Shown here piece by piece: positions 34,796 to 45,690 of a stretch of 64,000 nt of DNA. The DNA comes from Cryptomeria japonica (lineage: Eukaryota; Streptophyta; Pinopsida; Cupressales; Cupressaceae), in assembly GCF_030272615.1 (NCBI RefSeq), contig NC_081415.1:369215667-369279666 (forward strand). The letters are read 5' to 3'. Position 1 is the stretch's first letter. Each line of letters starts with the position of its first letter. The notes under the pieces were generated by a model, which was given only the letters and a program-made list of their open reading frames with translations, was not told the origin of the DNA and searched no databases. The translations under genes and the position numbers were made by a program.

Positions 34796-34834
34796 ATCAG
34801 AAGGTTGTGTGTTCGATTCACATCAGGTTCACCA
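34796..34834 (-). other. element C primer-binding site, extended tRNA-Trp match
   Basis: The plus strand carries the 3' part of a plant tRNA-Trp: the end of the anticodon stem (ATCAG), the variable region, the T arm with GTTCGATTCAC, the acceptor strand and CCA. The match to the remembered nuclear tRNA-Trp runs about 39 bases with about three differences, all at CpG sites. It is two bases from the 5' LTR, so the minus-strand element has a primer site (TGGTGAACCTGATGTGAA) about twice the usual length. Confidence 0.75.
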
Positions 34835-34836
34835 AA

Positions 34837-36215
34837 TGATGCACTACAAAAAGGATGTTAGGAACACAAGACAAGTCAAATGTTAGTGTTAGTAGTATCA
34901 ATCAACATTGAAAGATGAAAGAAACTACAATCCTAAGTATGCATATCAAGAGAGATATCAAACATATTATAAAAAATAGACAAAAATGGAGAAAGGACAC
35001 TAAACCCTCCCAAATGCTCTCCAAAATGTTCATAGCTACTCCTCCCTTTTTCCTCTCCTCTCCAAGTTCCACATGAGTATAGCCCTCAACTTTTTGCACT
35101 ACTATGGATGTCTTATGGAGATTCAAGATTTATGAATAATGAAGATAAAAGACTATGCAAATGCAAACAAACTAGATATGAGAAAATACCTAATTAATCT
35201 ATATTGATTTTAGCCAAAGTAACAAACTAGATATGATTTTGCTTCTAAATACTCTCTCAATTTTACTATAGGTTAGATGCATACACGATTTCTGGATCTA
35301 GATATGAAGGAAATGGGCTCCACGTGAGGGCTTTCAACCCAATCCCAGTATCACAAATGTCATCATGAGATGGCTTGAGAGGAGAGGGAAGAAGCATTAA
35401 ATTCTTGAAATGACTTGAAGGTTACCTTAGGAGGTAAGGTTAGGCTTGAGTTGAAAGAATAAAGCCTTTATTCAATGAATAATGTTTTTATCCAATGGAC
35501 AAACTATTGTGCAAGAGTTAGTGGGGATAACCATGGTCAAAGCAATGAATGCTTTAAGAGACACATGAGTTAAATGGAGGTTGAGTTAGATGGAAAGTCT
35601 CTAACCATGTGGGTGAGTTGAGTTAACCATTAATGGTTATGTAAGAGCCATTAATGGTTTGGAAGACTTTAGGGGTTAGCTTGTTGGAGACATAAAGAAT
35701 TTAATGCTTTTCAAAGACTTTGGAGGCTTTGAGAAGTGACTCCAAGTTGCTTAGGAATGTGACAATAATTAGGGAGAGTGATTAGGATAATTAGGAATGG
35801 TTTAGAAGAATCTACAATGAGTTAGAAGAGTCTAGTGGGTTTGGTGGGTGAGAGAAAATAGGATTTTAATAAAAAAAAATTCATTTATTTCAACCAAATA
35901 GGTGCAACTTGCATTTGTAGGAGAATGCAAGTGGGGGAGGGGTAGTTTATGGATTAAATAAATATTTTATTTATTTATTTAAAGGAGAAAAAGGTGTTAA
36001 ATTAAATAAATGTGCTTTATTCATTTAATTTGGTTGTTAGAGTGTGGCTTAATGAATTAATTTAAATAAATTGAATGATTTATTTAATTAATAGGAGAAG
36101 AGGTTGACGATGAATTAAATTAAATATTAATTTAATTAACTGATTATTGATGGTTAAATAATCAAATAAATAGTAAATATTCATTTAATTAAGTGGACAA
36201 ATTTATGTGACTACA
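34837..36215 (-). repeat. element C 5' LTR
   Basis: 1379 bp, collinear with 15167-16578. It lacks about 79 bases that contain the TATA box in the other copy, and has about 45 bases near 35730-35780 absent from the other copy. Confidence 0.9.
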
Positions 36216-36780
36216 AAAGGCAACCAAGTTCATAATGCATCTAATGAAAAAGATCAGTTTTGGTCCAAAAATAAGAACGTCACAAATGATGGTGTAGTGG
36301 ATGCTAAAGTTATCAGTCGGGCCCCACCTATACTTTGTCTCCAGGTTCTTAACACTACAAGCATTTTCGCTCCTAATAAGAGTCAACTAATTTATAACAA
36401 TAGTTCAACTAATGCATCTCAACTAAATCCACAATGTACACAAAGGATTAACAATCCAAGGTGAATTTATACTCCACTTGGAGAACCCATTGAGTCCAAA
36501 CTCAAGAAGCTAATTCAATCGAATGTATTAATGTTACCCAAGGTCAAAACATACAAACCTAGTCCTTTCAAGCCAACTTGGTGGAATGACAATGATTTTT
36601 GTGAATACCATAGAGTCAAAGGTCATAAGATCTCGAATTATTGCAAGATTAAAAATCTTATACAAGATCTCATCAATTAGGGTGATATATCTGTTGAAAA
36701 TCCCAAAGAAACATTTGATAATGATCAATTTTTTTTTTTTAAATACTTTCCACAATCATGATAGGGGTAAAGCTTCAACT
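36216..36780 (+). pseudogene. gag: element B gag, C-terminal part with Cys-His motif
   Basis: Resumes straight after element C with KGNQVHNASNEKDQFWSKNK and NVTNDGVVDAK, matching element C's FWNKNKNVVNDGIVDAR. The zinc-finger-like motif CEYHRVKGHKISNYC is intact (near 36600-36645), followed by IKNLIQDLIN. Stops and a T-run near 36730 break it. This shows that C split one gag gene. Confidence 0.8.
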
Positions 36781-37227
36781 TAGGGTCTCAAAATAACAAG
36801 GCTAATTATACCAGTGCATTGCATGAGTATACCATTAATCACATCAACCTAGCTAATGAAATAGTTGCTACTATCACTATCAAAAGGAAAAATTTGGATT
36901 GCATAGTAGCCATACGTTTCTCCAAATTGACCCTTCAAGGAGCACCATTCAACACCCATCCAACACATCAATATAACCTAGTTGATCATCTCAAGACAAC
37001 CTCTTCTTAGATCTCAATTTTTTAAGCTCCTTTGCATTTCATCTAGTCATAAAGTAGTCTTGGACAAAACCTTGCAAGAATCTCTAGTACCTAGTGACAT
37101 TGATGTCAATACATTTCAAGGCATGGTTGGTAATCTTTTCACTACACCCCATGTTGCTTTCACCCAACATGATGTACCAGCACATAAACCTTCACACAAT
37201 GATCCACTCCACCTTGAAGTATATGTC
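36781..37227 (+). pseudogene. element B gag-protease spacer
   Basis: Broken frames parallel element C 27161-27500: HEYTINHINLANEIVATITI against MIHLYDANEQVATLTI, then DIDVNTFQGMVGNLFTTPHV against LNMDQFQAMVGSLRSSPCL. It is conserved linker coding sequence, now a pseudogene. Confidence 0.65.
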
Positions 37228-37713
37228 CATTGACATAAGATTAGAAGGGTCCTATTAGATGGTGGATCTGGTCTTAACATTTGTACATTAATTTTTTTTA
37301 AAGCACTGAGGTCCTCTGAGCACAGTGTGGATGCTTGTAAGAAAATCATTATCAAAGCCTATGACAATGTGAAGCATCCATTTAAGGGAATAATTACTCT
37401 ACCAATGAGAATCGGTCTAGTGACTAAAGAAACAATGTTTTAGGTTTCAGACCTTGAGATTGGTTACACCATGCTCTTTGGTCACCCTTGGATTCACGCT
37501 ATGAGAGCAATCCCATCCACTTATCATCAATGTGTGAAGTTTCTACACAATGGAATATATATTACAATAATAGGAGATCCCAATCAATTCCAATACTATA
37601 ATAACCCGAGGGCAAATACTAATAATCAAGTGCTAATCAATCAAGAAGTTTTGCTCACATCCCATTTTGAATCTTTTTCACTTTTAGACACATTGACTCC
37701 TTCCACTTCCTGA
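37228..37713 (+). pseudogene. pro: element B aspartic protease
   Basis: RRVLLDGGSGLNICTLIFFK has the active-site Asp in a DGGS motif. After one stop, YTMLFGHPWIHAMRAIPSTY and HQCVKFLHNGIYITI follow, matching element C's protease closely. About 160 codons. Confidence 0.8.
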
Positions 37714-38939
37714 CCTTATATAAAACTCTGCATAAATAACAAGGGATGTGGAGAATATTCCTACACAAAAGCCTTTTGCATCAAAAAGTTTCCCATATTA
37801 CCAAAATCCTTTGGGAGGCCATAACCAAATAATAATGATCAGTGCAAAGATAAATCCATAGTCCAATACCACCTTATACCTCTTTTATCAAATGGAGTGA
37901 GTTGAATGATGAATCCCTTAAGGAAGACATTTACAAATGGCTATATAAAGATGAGGAAGATATACCACCAGTCCAACTTCCCCTAGAGCAGTATTAGGGA
38001 TGTTTCACAATATTACAAAGACATAGATATGATGATACTACTGGTCTCGGAGCACAAGGACAAGGAGTGATAGAACTAATTTCTCCTAAAAAATAACCTT
38101 AGAAATCAAGGATTGAGATATGGGCAAATGGAAGAAGGATCTACAAGACAAAGCAATATACCATTAGTAGTGGGAGCCACAAATACCTAGTTTTGTCCCT
38201 TTGAAGAAGTTAGTGTGACTACTGATGAAGAGTTTGAAGAGGAGATATAATTCACGACTGATTCTAATGATTATGAATGGGATTCCCTGCATAGAAATAG
38301 TACTTATGTCATTCATAGATCATATGATCACCATTAAATTATTGGTTATAATATTATCGATGAGGAAAAATAACTTGACCATAATTCTTGGAGACACTAC
38401 TTTGATACCTATACCTATACATTGACCTCGTCCCTTATCACCTATTTTGACAACAAGGATGACATCTTATTTATATATCCCCAGATTATTGACTGGAATC
38501 AACAAAATCCACCTCATTTGGATTGGTTTAAAAATGATGAAGCAATTATCAAATTCTTAGGAGTTCGAGAAGGAATAGCACTAGGGACCATAAAGTTGGA
38601 TTTGCTATAGATTTCAACAAAGAAACATATTTTGGGGAAGCTAGTCCTCCTTCTAGTCATGGAAATAAAAATGAAAATCAAGAAGAAATTAAAAATACTT
38701 AGTGTCAAGGTGAAAACTGAAAGGCACTCTTTGACCGTAAAATAGTTAAAATAAAAGATGCATCCAATGGGGAAAACCTTTCTAAGTCGCTAGTGGATGG
38801 AAGGATGGAAAACCTCCCTATTAACCAAGAAAGATCATCATTTCTAGTTGAACAATTAGAGGAAGTAAACTTGGGTGATGCTGAAAATGGTAGGAAGGTC
38901 AATTTTGCACAATCTCTTAAGCCTGAAGAAAACAAAAAA
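37714..38939 (+). pseudogene. element B protease-RT linker
   Basis: Mostly broken. The conserved segment IYPQIIDWNQQNPPHLDWFK and NDEAIIKFLGVREGI (38478-38580) parallels element C 25300-25440. A second conserved bit (SNGENLSKSLVDGRM) occurs near 38765. Confidence 0.6.
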
Positions 38940-40353
38940 AATATTATTATTTTCAAAGAAAGACAAATCAACTTCGCATGGTCCTATGCAGACATGTCAG
39001 CTCTAGATATTGAACTAGTTCTACACCACTTACCTTCTTCCAAGAGCAAAACCATATAAGAAAAAAATAAGAAAGATGCATCCTCAAATCACTTTATTGG
39101 TCAAAGTTGAATTGGAGAAGCTACCAGATGTGGGTTTCATCGGACCTATAGACTATGCTTAGTGGATATCAAATATGGTACCAGTACCAAAACCAAATGG
39201 AGGCATCATAATTTGCAATGATTTTAGAGACTTGAAAAAGGCTTGTCCAAAAGATGACTTCCCACTGCCTAATATTGACATGATTGTGGACCTCATAGTT
39301 GGACATTAAATTCTCTCATTGATGGATGGATTTTCCAGATATAACCAAATAAGTTTACACTAGAAGACCAACATAAAACTGATTTCACTTGCCCATAGAG
39401 AACCTACTATTGGAATGTAATGACGTTTGGACTCAGAACCATGACAACACAGTTTTATGACATGATACATAACATCATGGAAGACTATGTGGATAATCTA
39501 TTGGCTAAGTCAACTATAAGAGAAAATCATCTTGTTGTTCTAGCCTGAATCTTTGACAAATTAGAACAATATAAGGTCCACCCAAATCTAAAGAAATGTG
39601 TGTTTGGTGTTACATCAAGAAAATTGTTGGGATTCATTGTATCAAACAAAGGAATCAAGGTATACCTAACCAAAGTGAAAGCTATTCTTGAAATGCCTCC
39701 TCCGTAAAATCTAAAGCAGTTAAAAAGCCTATAAGAGAAGTTACAGTTAATCAAGATATTCATTTCCCAATTGGTAGATAAATGTAAACCCTTTCAACAT
39801 TTACTCAAGAAAGGAGTACCCTTTAGATGGACAAATGAATGTAAAGATGCCTTTCAAGCACTAAAGGATTATCTTCTTACCACCAGTATTAGTACCACCC
39901 ACTCCTGAAAGACCTTTGTTGTTATATATCTTAGCTACCAATTCATCTCTATGAGCACTCTTGGCACAACATGATGTTCAAGGAAGAGAGTGAGCAATTT
40001 AGTATATCAATAGAACATTGGTGGGTTTTGAGTTGAATTACACTTAAATTGAACATGTATTCCTTACCATCATCTTTGCATCACAAAAACTGTGACATTA
40101 CATGTTATGCCACAAAACAAAGCTCATTGCACAAATAGATCCACTGAAGTAACTCCTGAACAAAGTAGCCCTTGCTGACATACTAACTAAGTGGGTGATG
40201 ATCCCCAATGAGTTTGATATAGAATATGTGGACAAAAAGGAATTTGAAGGGTAGATAATTGTAGACCAACTAGTAGAAGCACCAATTCAAGTAGATCACC
40301 CTATACTGGTTGATTTTATTGATGAATCGGTATTCACCATAGATGCCTCCACA
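38940..40353 (+). pseudogene. pol: element B reverse transcriptase and RNase H remnant
   Basis: Starts at FKERQINFAWSYADMSALDI (compare element C FQKRQINFAWSYADMPGLDP). Palm text follows in shifting frames. The catalytic box is MEDYVDNLLAKS, so the second Asp of YVDD is Asn (GAT to AAT). VHPNLKKCVFGVTSRKLLGF and FIVSNKGIKV follow, then heavily stopped connection and RNase H text. Many stops and frame changes make it more decayed than the RT of C. Confidence 0.8.
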
Positions 40354-40812
40354 AAATGAAAATTGTACTTTGATGAATCCTATACTAATCATGGAGTGGG
40401 GGCAAGAATCTTATTCATAACATCACAAGGGCATGCAATTCCAAAGTTATATAGAATCAATTTCCCTTGCACAAATAACATGGCAGAATACAAAGCTCTT
40501 ATCACTGGGCTTCGTACAACAATGAAGTGGAAGATTAAATATATTCATGTGTATGATGACTCTAAGCTAGTAATAAAGCAAGTCAATAATGACTACTTAA
40601 CCAAAGATGACAAGATTTTTCCATTCAAACATATGGTAGATGATTTTAAGCAATACTTTGACCATGTTATCTTTGATCAAGTTACTCATATTCAAAAAAA
40701 GGTAGTAGATGCAATCTCAATGGTGGGGTCTTTACTTGACATGCAAAACAATGTGACATATTTCAAGTTCTTAGTAGAGCAGCTCATGGTCCTTGGTTAT
40801 GATATTCCATAA
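40354..40812 (+). pseudogene. element B archaeal-type RNase H domain
   Basis: YFDESYTNHGVGARILFITS, NFPCTNNMAEYKALITGLRT and IHVYDDSKLVIKQVNNDYL keep the three visible acidic residues, and the 150-codon frame is open. This second RNase H marks the Tat lineage. Text after it (LVEQLMVLGYDIP) leads to a stop, and the integrase zinc domain is missing. Confidence 0.8.
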
Positions 40813-40819
40813 TCTAAAT

Positions 40820-41760
40820 GCGTGTGTCATTCATGCACTAGCATATGATCTACAACCAATAACATATCCATGGACCTTTTCCTAGTGGGGAGTCAACCTT
40901 GTGGGGAAGATCAACCCAATCTCCTCTAACAAACACAAACTGATACTCACTACAATCAAGTACTTCACCAAATCGGTAGAAGCAATTCCACTTACCTACA
41001 CAATTGGTAAACAAATAGCTAAATTCCTCCTCAACTACATCATATGCCGGTATGGAGTACCTCAGTCCATTGTCACAAATAATGGTCGTCCCATAAAAAA
41101 TCAGGACATCCATGAACTTTGTGACCAATTCCACATCCAACATTGATTGGAAAATCCATACTATATACAAAGTAATGGTCAAGCTAATGTAACTAACAAA
41201 ACCATTTGGAAATATTTAGAAAAGTTGTCAATGATGTTGGCCATGACTAGCACCTACAACTTAATCTCGCCCTCTAGTATTATCGAACCTGTGTTCGGAC
41301 TCCTATAGGTGCTACTCCCTTTTCCCTTATATATGGGTTAGAGTCCATACTCTCCATTGAGGTTGAGCTACCTTCACTCTGAGTTTCACTACAACATCTC
41401 ATCCCAAATGAAGAGTACTAAGTCACTAGACTACATTAGCTAGAAATGCTTCTTGAAAAATGACATAATGCTCTCAATCATCTTTTAGCATATCAAAACC
41501 ATCTAAGGAGAAGCTACAATAAGAGGGTATGAGTTTTCTACTTTGAGATTGAAGACTTGGTCCTAAAAGAAAATCAGAGGAACCTTGCAGAAAGAGAAAG
41601 ACCAAGAAAGTTTGAGCCTAATTGGTTGAGACCCTATATCATTACAAAAGCTTATGAAAATGGGGCTTATCAGTTATCAACTACAAAGACAAATGACTAC
41701 TTGATCCTATCAATATCATGCACCTACAAAGTATTACACTTAATGCTTGAAGGATCCTAG
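40820..41760 (+). pseudogene. int: element B integrase, zinc domain deleted
   Basis: Jumps from the RNase H end to CVIHALAYDLQPITYPWTFS, so a few hundred bases with the HHCC domain are deleted relative to element C. Core positions are all changed: GVNLVGKINP (Asp to Asn), SIVTNNGRPI (Asp to Asn), and SNGQANVTNK where the Glu should be. The C-terminal domain is partly readable (NWLRPYIITKAYENGAYQLS). It ends near 41760. Inactive. Confidence 0.8.
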
Positions 41761-41960
41761 TGTTGGAAAAAGTTAAAAATTTCAAAAAAGAAAGAAAGAA
41801 AAATACCAAAAGAACAAAAAAATCATAAAATGACAAAAAAAATAGGCACCTTGATAAAAACTTGGCAAATAGGCATCTTGAGTGACCACCAAAAAAATAA
41901 AAAATATAAAAAAACTAAAGAGAAATAATTCACCCTATAGTGAAAATTTTGGTAAATAGG

Positions 41961-42007
41961 CACTTTAGGTAAGTACCATGGTGAAAAACTGACAAACAGG
42001 TGCCATG
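41961..42007 (+). promoter_or_regulatory. conserved 47-bp non-coding block (element B copy)
   Basis: Contains TTTAGGTAAGTACCATGG and GACAAACAGGTGCCA. About 41 of 47 positions agree with the element C copy (21594-21640, minus strand). AGGTAAGTA is a full-consensus 5' splice site. Confidence 0.6.
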
Positions 42008-42231
42008 TGTAAAATTCATAACTTCACCATCTATTATTATTTCATCTGGTGATTGCTATCCATGTCCCATTATCATCCTACCATCTACAATAAAACCTAG
42101 CAACATATCCCTCATGGCATGAGGTGCATTGACTTTGATGTCGGAAACCAATTGCCATATTGAGAAAGTCCAAACCCCCATCGCTATGCTACATCATCCT
42201 AGTCCTAACTAGGGGCAAAACCCTTAATCAT

Positions 42232-42605
42232 TATATAAAAATCCATAAAATTCATATAATGTCCTGAAAAATTCCATAAAAATCAAATAATGTCTAGAAA
42301 AAAACCAATAAAAACTAGATAATGCCCTTAAAATTCATAAAAAATCATATAATGTCCTAAAAAAATTTCATAAAAAATCATATAATGTCCTAAAAAATCT
42401 ATAAAAATCATATAATATCTAGAAAAATCTATAAAAAAACATATAATGTCTTGAAAAAATCTATGAAAAATCATATAATGTCCTAAAAAATCAAAGAATG
42501 TCCTGAAAAGAATCCATAAAAAATCAAATAATGTCCTTAAAAAATCCATAACAAATCAGATAATGTTCTGAAAAAATCTTAAAAAGAGTAAAAAGTCCTC
42601 TAAAA
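42232..42605. repeat. minisatellite with ~30-37-bp units
   Basis: About ten imperfect tandem units of the form CATAAAAAATCATATAATGTC followed by CTGAAAAAAT. Minus-strand open frames (GHYMIF repeated) are by-products. It is absent from the same place in element C, so it expanded after the two lineages split. Confidence 0.8.
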
Positions 42606-43559
42606 AAGACTTAAAAATCAAATAACTAATTAGGAAATCCAAAGCAATAAACTATCCCTTGCAATGACAAATGTATAAGCCGATATGCAACAAGTTGAGA
42701 ATTCCTATCAAATCAAGCAATTACAGACAAACTATCAATCAAGTTTGCAATCAAACCGATCTCACATCTTGTTAATCAATCAATCAATTCATATCAATCA
42801 ATTATCAACTTGTCTTATATAGGGAAGGGTACACTTGAATTAGACAGATCAAACGTCTACCTGATATTAAATCTTTGGAACTATACATCTCTGTCTTCAT
42901 CACTATCAATCATCACATCAACCGATCAACAATGATAAAGATCAGTATGGTTGTTGGCTTGTTTGTCTAGTTAGTCTTATCTTTTATCGATTTGTATTAG
43001 GTCATGTTCTTATGCTACTCAAGGATGTCCACAAGTAACTAGAGGAGCCGAGATGGTTCATGATCCTTTTTATTTTTTTGTTATTTGTGGTGTGTTTCTC
43101 TGAAGTTTTGAGGCATAGGTATTTTGGGTGTTTGTGTTGGTACGTTCATTCGGAAAGTATCTTATGTAAAACTGAAGTTAGGGATAACTATGCTTGTGAC
43201 TATCACACACACCTCGACCCTCAATACAACAACCCTAGAATGGATATATACACTCCTTGCTTGCTACATTTCTATTACTGCAATGGGAAATCATCAACAC
43301 CTGGGTCTTTCATACCTTGGTGTATAAACCTCCATTGATACATAATAAGGATCAATGATAAAATTGTTACACTACCTAAGAAGCACAAGAATTCATCATA
43401 GTTCATCTCCTCATATCACCTATTCTATCCATCAATCAATCCCATTATTTGATCATTGTTCATTTCTTACTAATTCATTTCCCTCACTAACTATTCTTCC
43501 AATCAAACTACATAGTCATGTTGGCATAGTACTTTGACATACAAAAATAATCTCATCTT

Positions 43560-43960
43560 GCATCTAGACACATGTTAGACTATAAGCATATCAAAATACC
43601 ATCGTAGAATAACATTTGCATTGCATTTCATCACATCATCATATATATAAATAAAATCAATAAAAAGATATCATATTGCATATATAATCATGTTAGTACG
43701 CAACATCTATCACATATCATCCATACATATAATGATCAACATCCATCATAAAATTCTAAGACATCTACAATATAGATTGCATATCATATAGAAGCATGAG
43801 CATAAAACATCATAGAATACATACATCCATCATAAAACATATAAAGCATCACATAGTTATCATAGCTCATCCATCACATAATAAAAATTATAAAGAGAAC
43901 TATCATCTATATAGGAAACATCAAACACATCATATATGATAATTACCAAAACTACATCTC
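43560..43960. repeat. AT-rich low-complexity tract in element B
   Basis: Short CATCATATA/ACATCCATCATAAAAC phrases, equivalent in place and flavour to element C 19284-20690 read on the other strand. Confidence 0.6.
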
Positions 43961-45690
43961 ATATAGCTTTAGATTGAGTCTAAATCTGTGACTAGCCCAA
44001 AGATTGGAAAGCCCTATAACTTAGTGCCCTTTGATCGCTGGGTACCATGCTCTCATAAAATCTCCTACAATAAGAAACCTTCTATATAGACTCATTGACG
44101 TAGAGCTCTCCTTGTGACCTACCAAACACCTCAAAATGTAAGACACTGACCCCTCAAAATAATAATGGGATCCTATCAAGACAAGGCACTACAACATTAG
44201 TTCAATCCCTTCACCATCTTCAAGACTCATACCTACTCAACTTGGTTAAATGGCTCCAACATACACTTTGAGACCTCCAAGGATTATGGACCATTAACAC
44301 ACTTGTTTTGGGTCAAACATGACTCACTTGAACCAGATCCAACACTTGTTTTGAGGACTCAACCCTATTCCCCATAGTGCCCTCACAATTAGGCCTATTT
44401 GCTTGTAGCCCTTTTTAGTGGGTAAAGGGGCCTTAAGTTCAAAATTTCTAAAACAACCTGGAAAAAATTTATGGATTCAAGTACCCTTTTGGAAGTTACA
44501 AAATTCCCCAAAAGGAAGGGTCTAGATCTGATAAACAAAGGTCTGAACCAGTAGGATGTTGACTGTCCTAAAGGGCTAATTAGACCTCCATTTGTGAAGC
44601 ACCTATATCCATATGAGTAAACTGGGAAATTACAACCCCATGGGTATGTGGGGAACCATAAACCATAAAGGATTCCAGGATTAAACGCCTAGAACCATCA
44701 CCATTTGCGCACAAGGGTAACTTTGTTGTTCAAGGTCTAGGTAGCCACATAGAGATGTCTACCTAGGGTCACTTCAAACTTTTGGAATCCTAGAATAAAC
44801 TGACCATACTTTCCTTTCACCAAATCCCATGGGTCTCAGATTGATAAAGTGGAAGTTATGGCCATGGAGGAGGAAAAACCCAAGGTAAACCCTGGTTTTC
44901 CGGGCACCTACAGTAAAATTTGAATATCAGGAGAAAAACACAACTAGAACTCCAAACCAAAGCCAAAAAAAAGATAACTCTCTTCTCTAACCAATTGAAA
45001 TCATTGGGGATTGATCCCAATCCATACAGTACCGTACCTCGTACCTAAACTCCAGAATTGCAGGAAAAACTCAGAATTCTATTAGTATTCTGTCACCAAA
45101 ACTTTCCTCCGTATAGTCTCTCCTTGGGAATTGGATCCACAAGGTGTATAAACCACTCCAAAACTGCTCTTAACCAAAACCAAGAGGTTAGAGCCATTGG
45201 AGGAGTTCAAATAAACAAAAAATGCAAAAAGTGCATAAAAGTTGCTCATGACAACTTTTGACAACTTTTGCAAAAGTTGTCAAAATGTCATCTTTCGCCT
45301 CCTAATGCCTTGGGTCAAGTCTAACCCCTCCTAAATCATCCTGAAAGTGCTAAAACCACTAGGGTAGCTATTTCCTACACACATTTGATCCCCTATTGTC
45401 CAAAAGTCCTAATTGGCTTGTAGAAATGCCAAAATAGGAGTTTGGCTCACAAGATGGGGTTCTTTATTACAGACACACAATGCAAGATTGAAACATATAC
45501 AAAACATTCTAAAGACATGTTTGATGTCTTATCCTCTCTCCTCTGAGTCCGACTTATCATCTTGAAGGGGTGCTCCTGCACCACTCATAAAGATGATCAA
45601 CCATAACTCTCATGTTAAGTTATGATCCGTCTACCAAATGACTCTAATAAGCATCAAGCGGTCTGCTAAGCTTTGGATACTGCATCATCT
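43961..45690. other. unassigned 1.7-kb stretch in element B
   Basis: No coding signal. It has no counterpart in element C between the low-complexity tract and the PMD tail, so it may be a further decayed insertion. It contains a perfect 30-bp palindrome at 45256-45285. Confidence 0.4.
45256..45285. repeat. perfect 30-bp palindrome
   Basis: TTTTGACAACTTTTG is followed at once by its exact reverse complement, with the centre at 45270/45271. GACA (45250-45253) and TGTC (45286-45289) can extend pairing after a 2-base bulge. Confidence 0.85.

Larger units (their letters stand above)
15167..36215 (-). mobile_element. element C: giant Tat/Ogre-like Ty3/gypsy element
   Basis: Its LTRs (15167-16578 and 34837-36215) read TGTAGTCAC to GTGCATCA on the minus strand. 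Flanks GAAGG (15162-15166) and AAAGG (36216-36220) look like a target-site duplication with one change. In minus-strand order: 5' LTR, tRNA-Trp primer site, 20-bp-period array, ~2.5-kb leader, gag, protease, RT/RNase H, archaeal-type RNase H, integrase, ~2-kb non-coding region, antisense PMD relic, second array, hairpin, polypurine tract, 3' LTR. The second RNase H domain and the size point to the Tat lineage. About 21 differences in the first ~390 aligned LTR bases suggest moderate age. A LINE-like insert (28284-31209) adds 2.9 kb. Confidence 0.9.
41761..43540 (+). other. element B non-coding region after integrase
   Basis: Contains repeated GGCAAATAGGCATCTTG phrases (41840-42000), the conserved 47-bp block, a minisatellite, and a segment near 43000-43170 collinear with element C 20850-21030 on the minus strand. 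No convincing gene. Confidence 0.6.

Noticed and set aside
34796-34834. A tRNA-Trp gene
   Set aside because: Only the 3' part of the tRNA is present; the acceptor 5' strand, D arm and anticodon are missing, and it sits exactly where the primer site of element C belongs.
42328-42549. Minus-strand repetitive ORF (GHYMIF)
   Set aside because: By-product of the minisatellite; no independent coding evidence.
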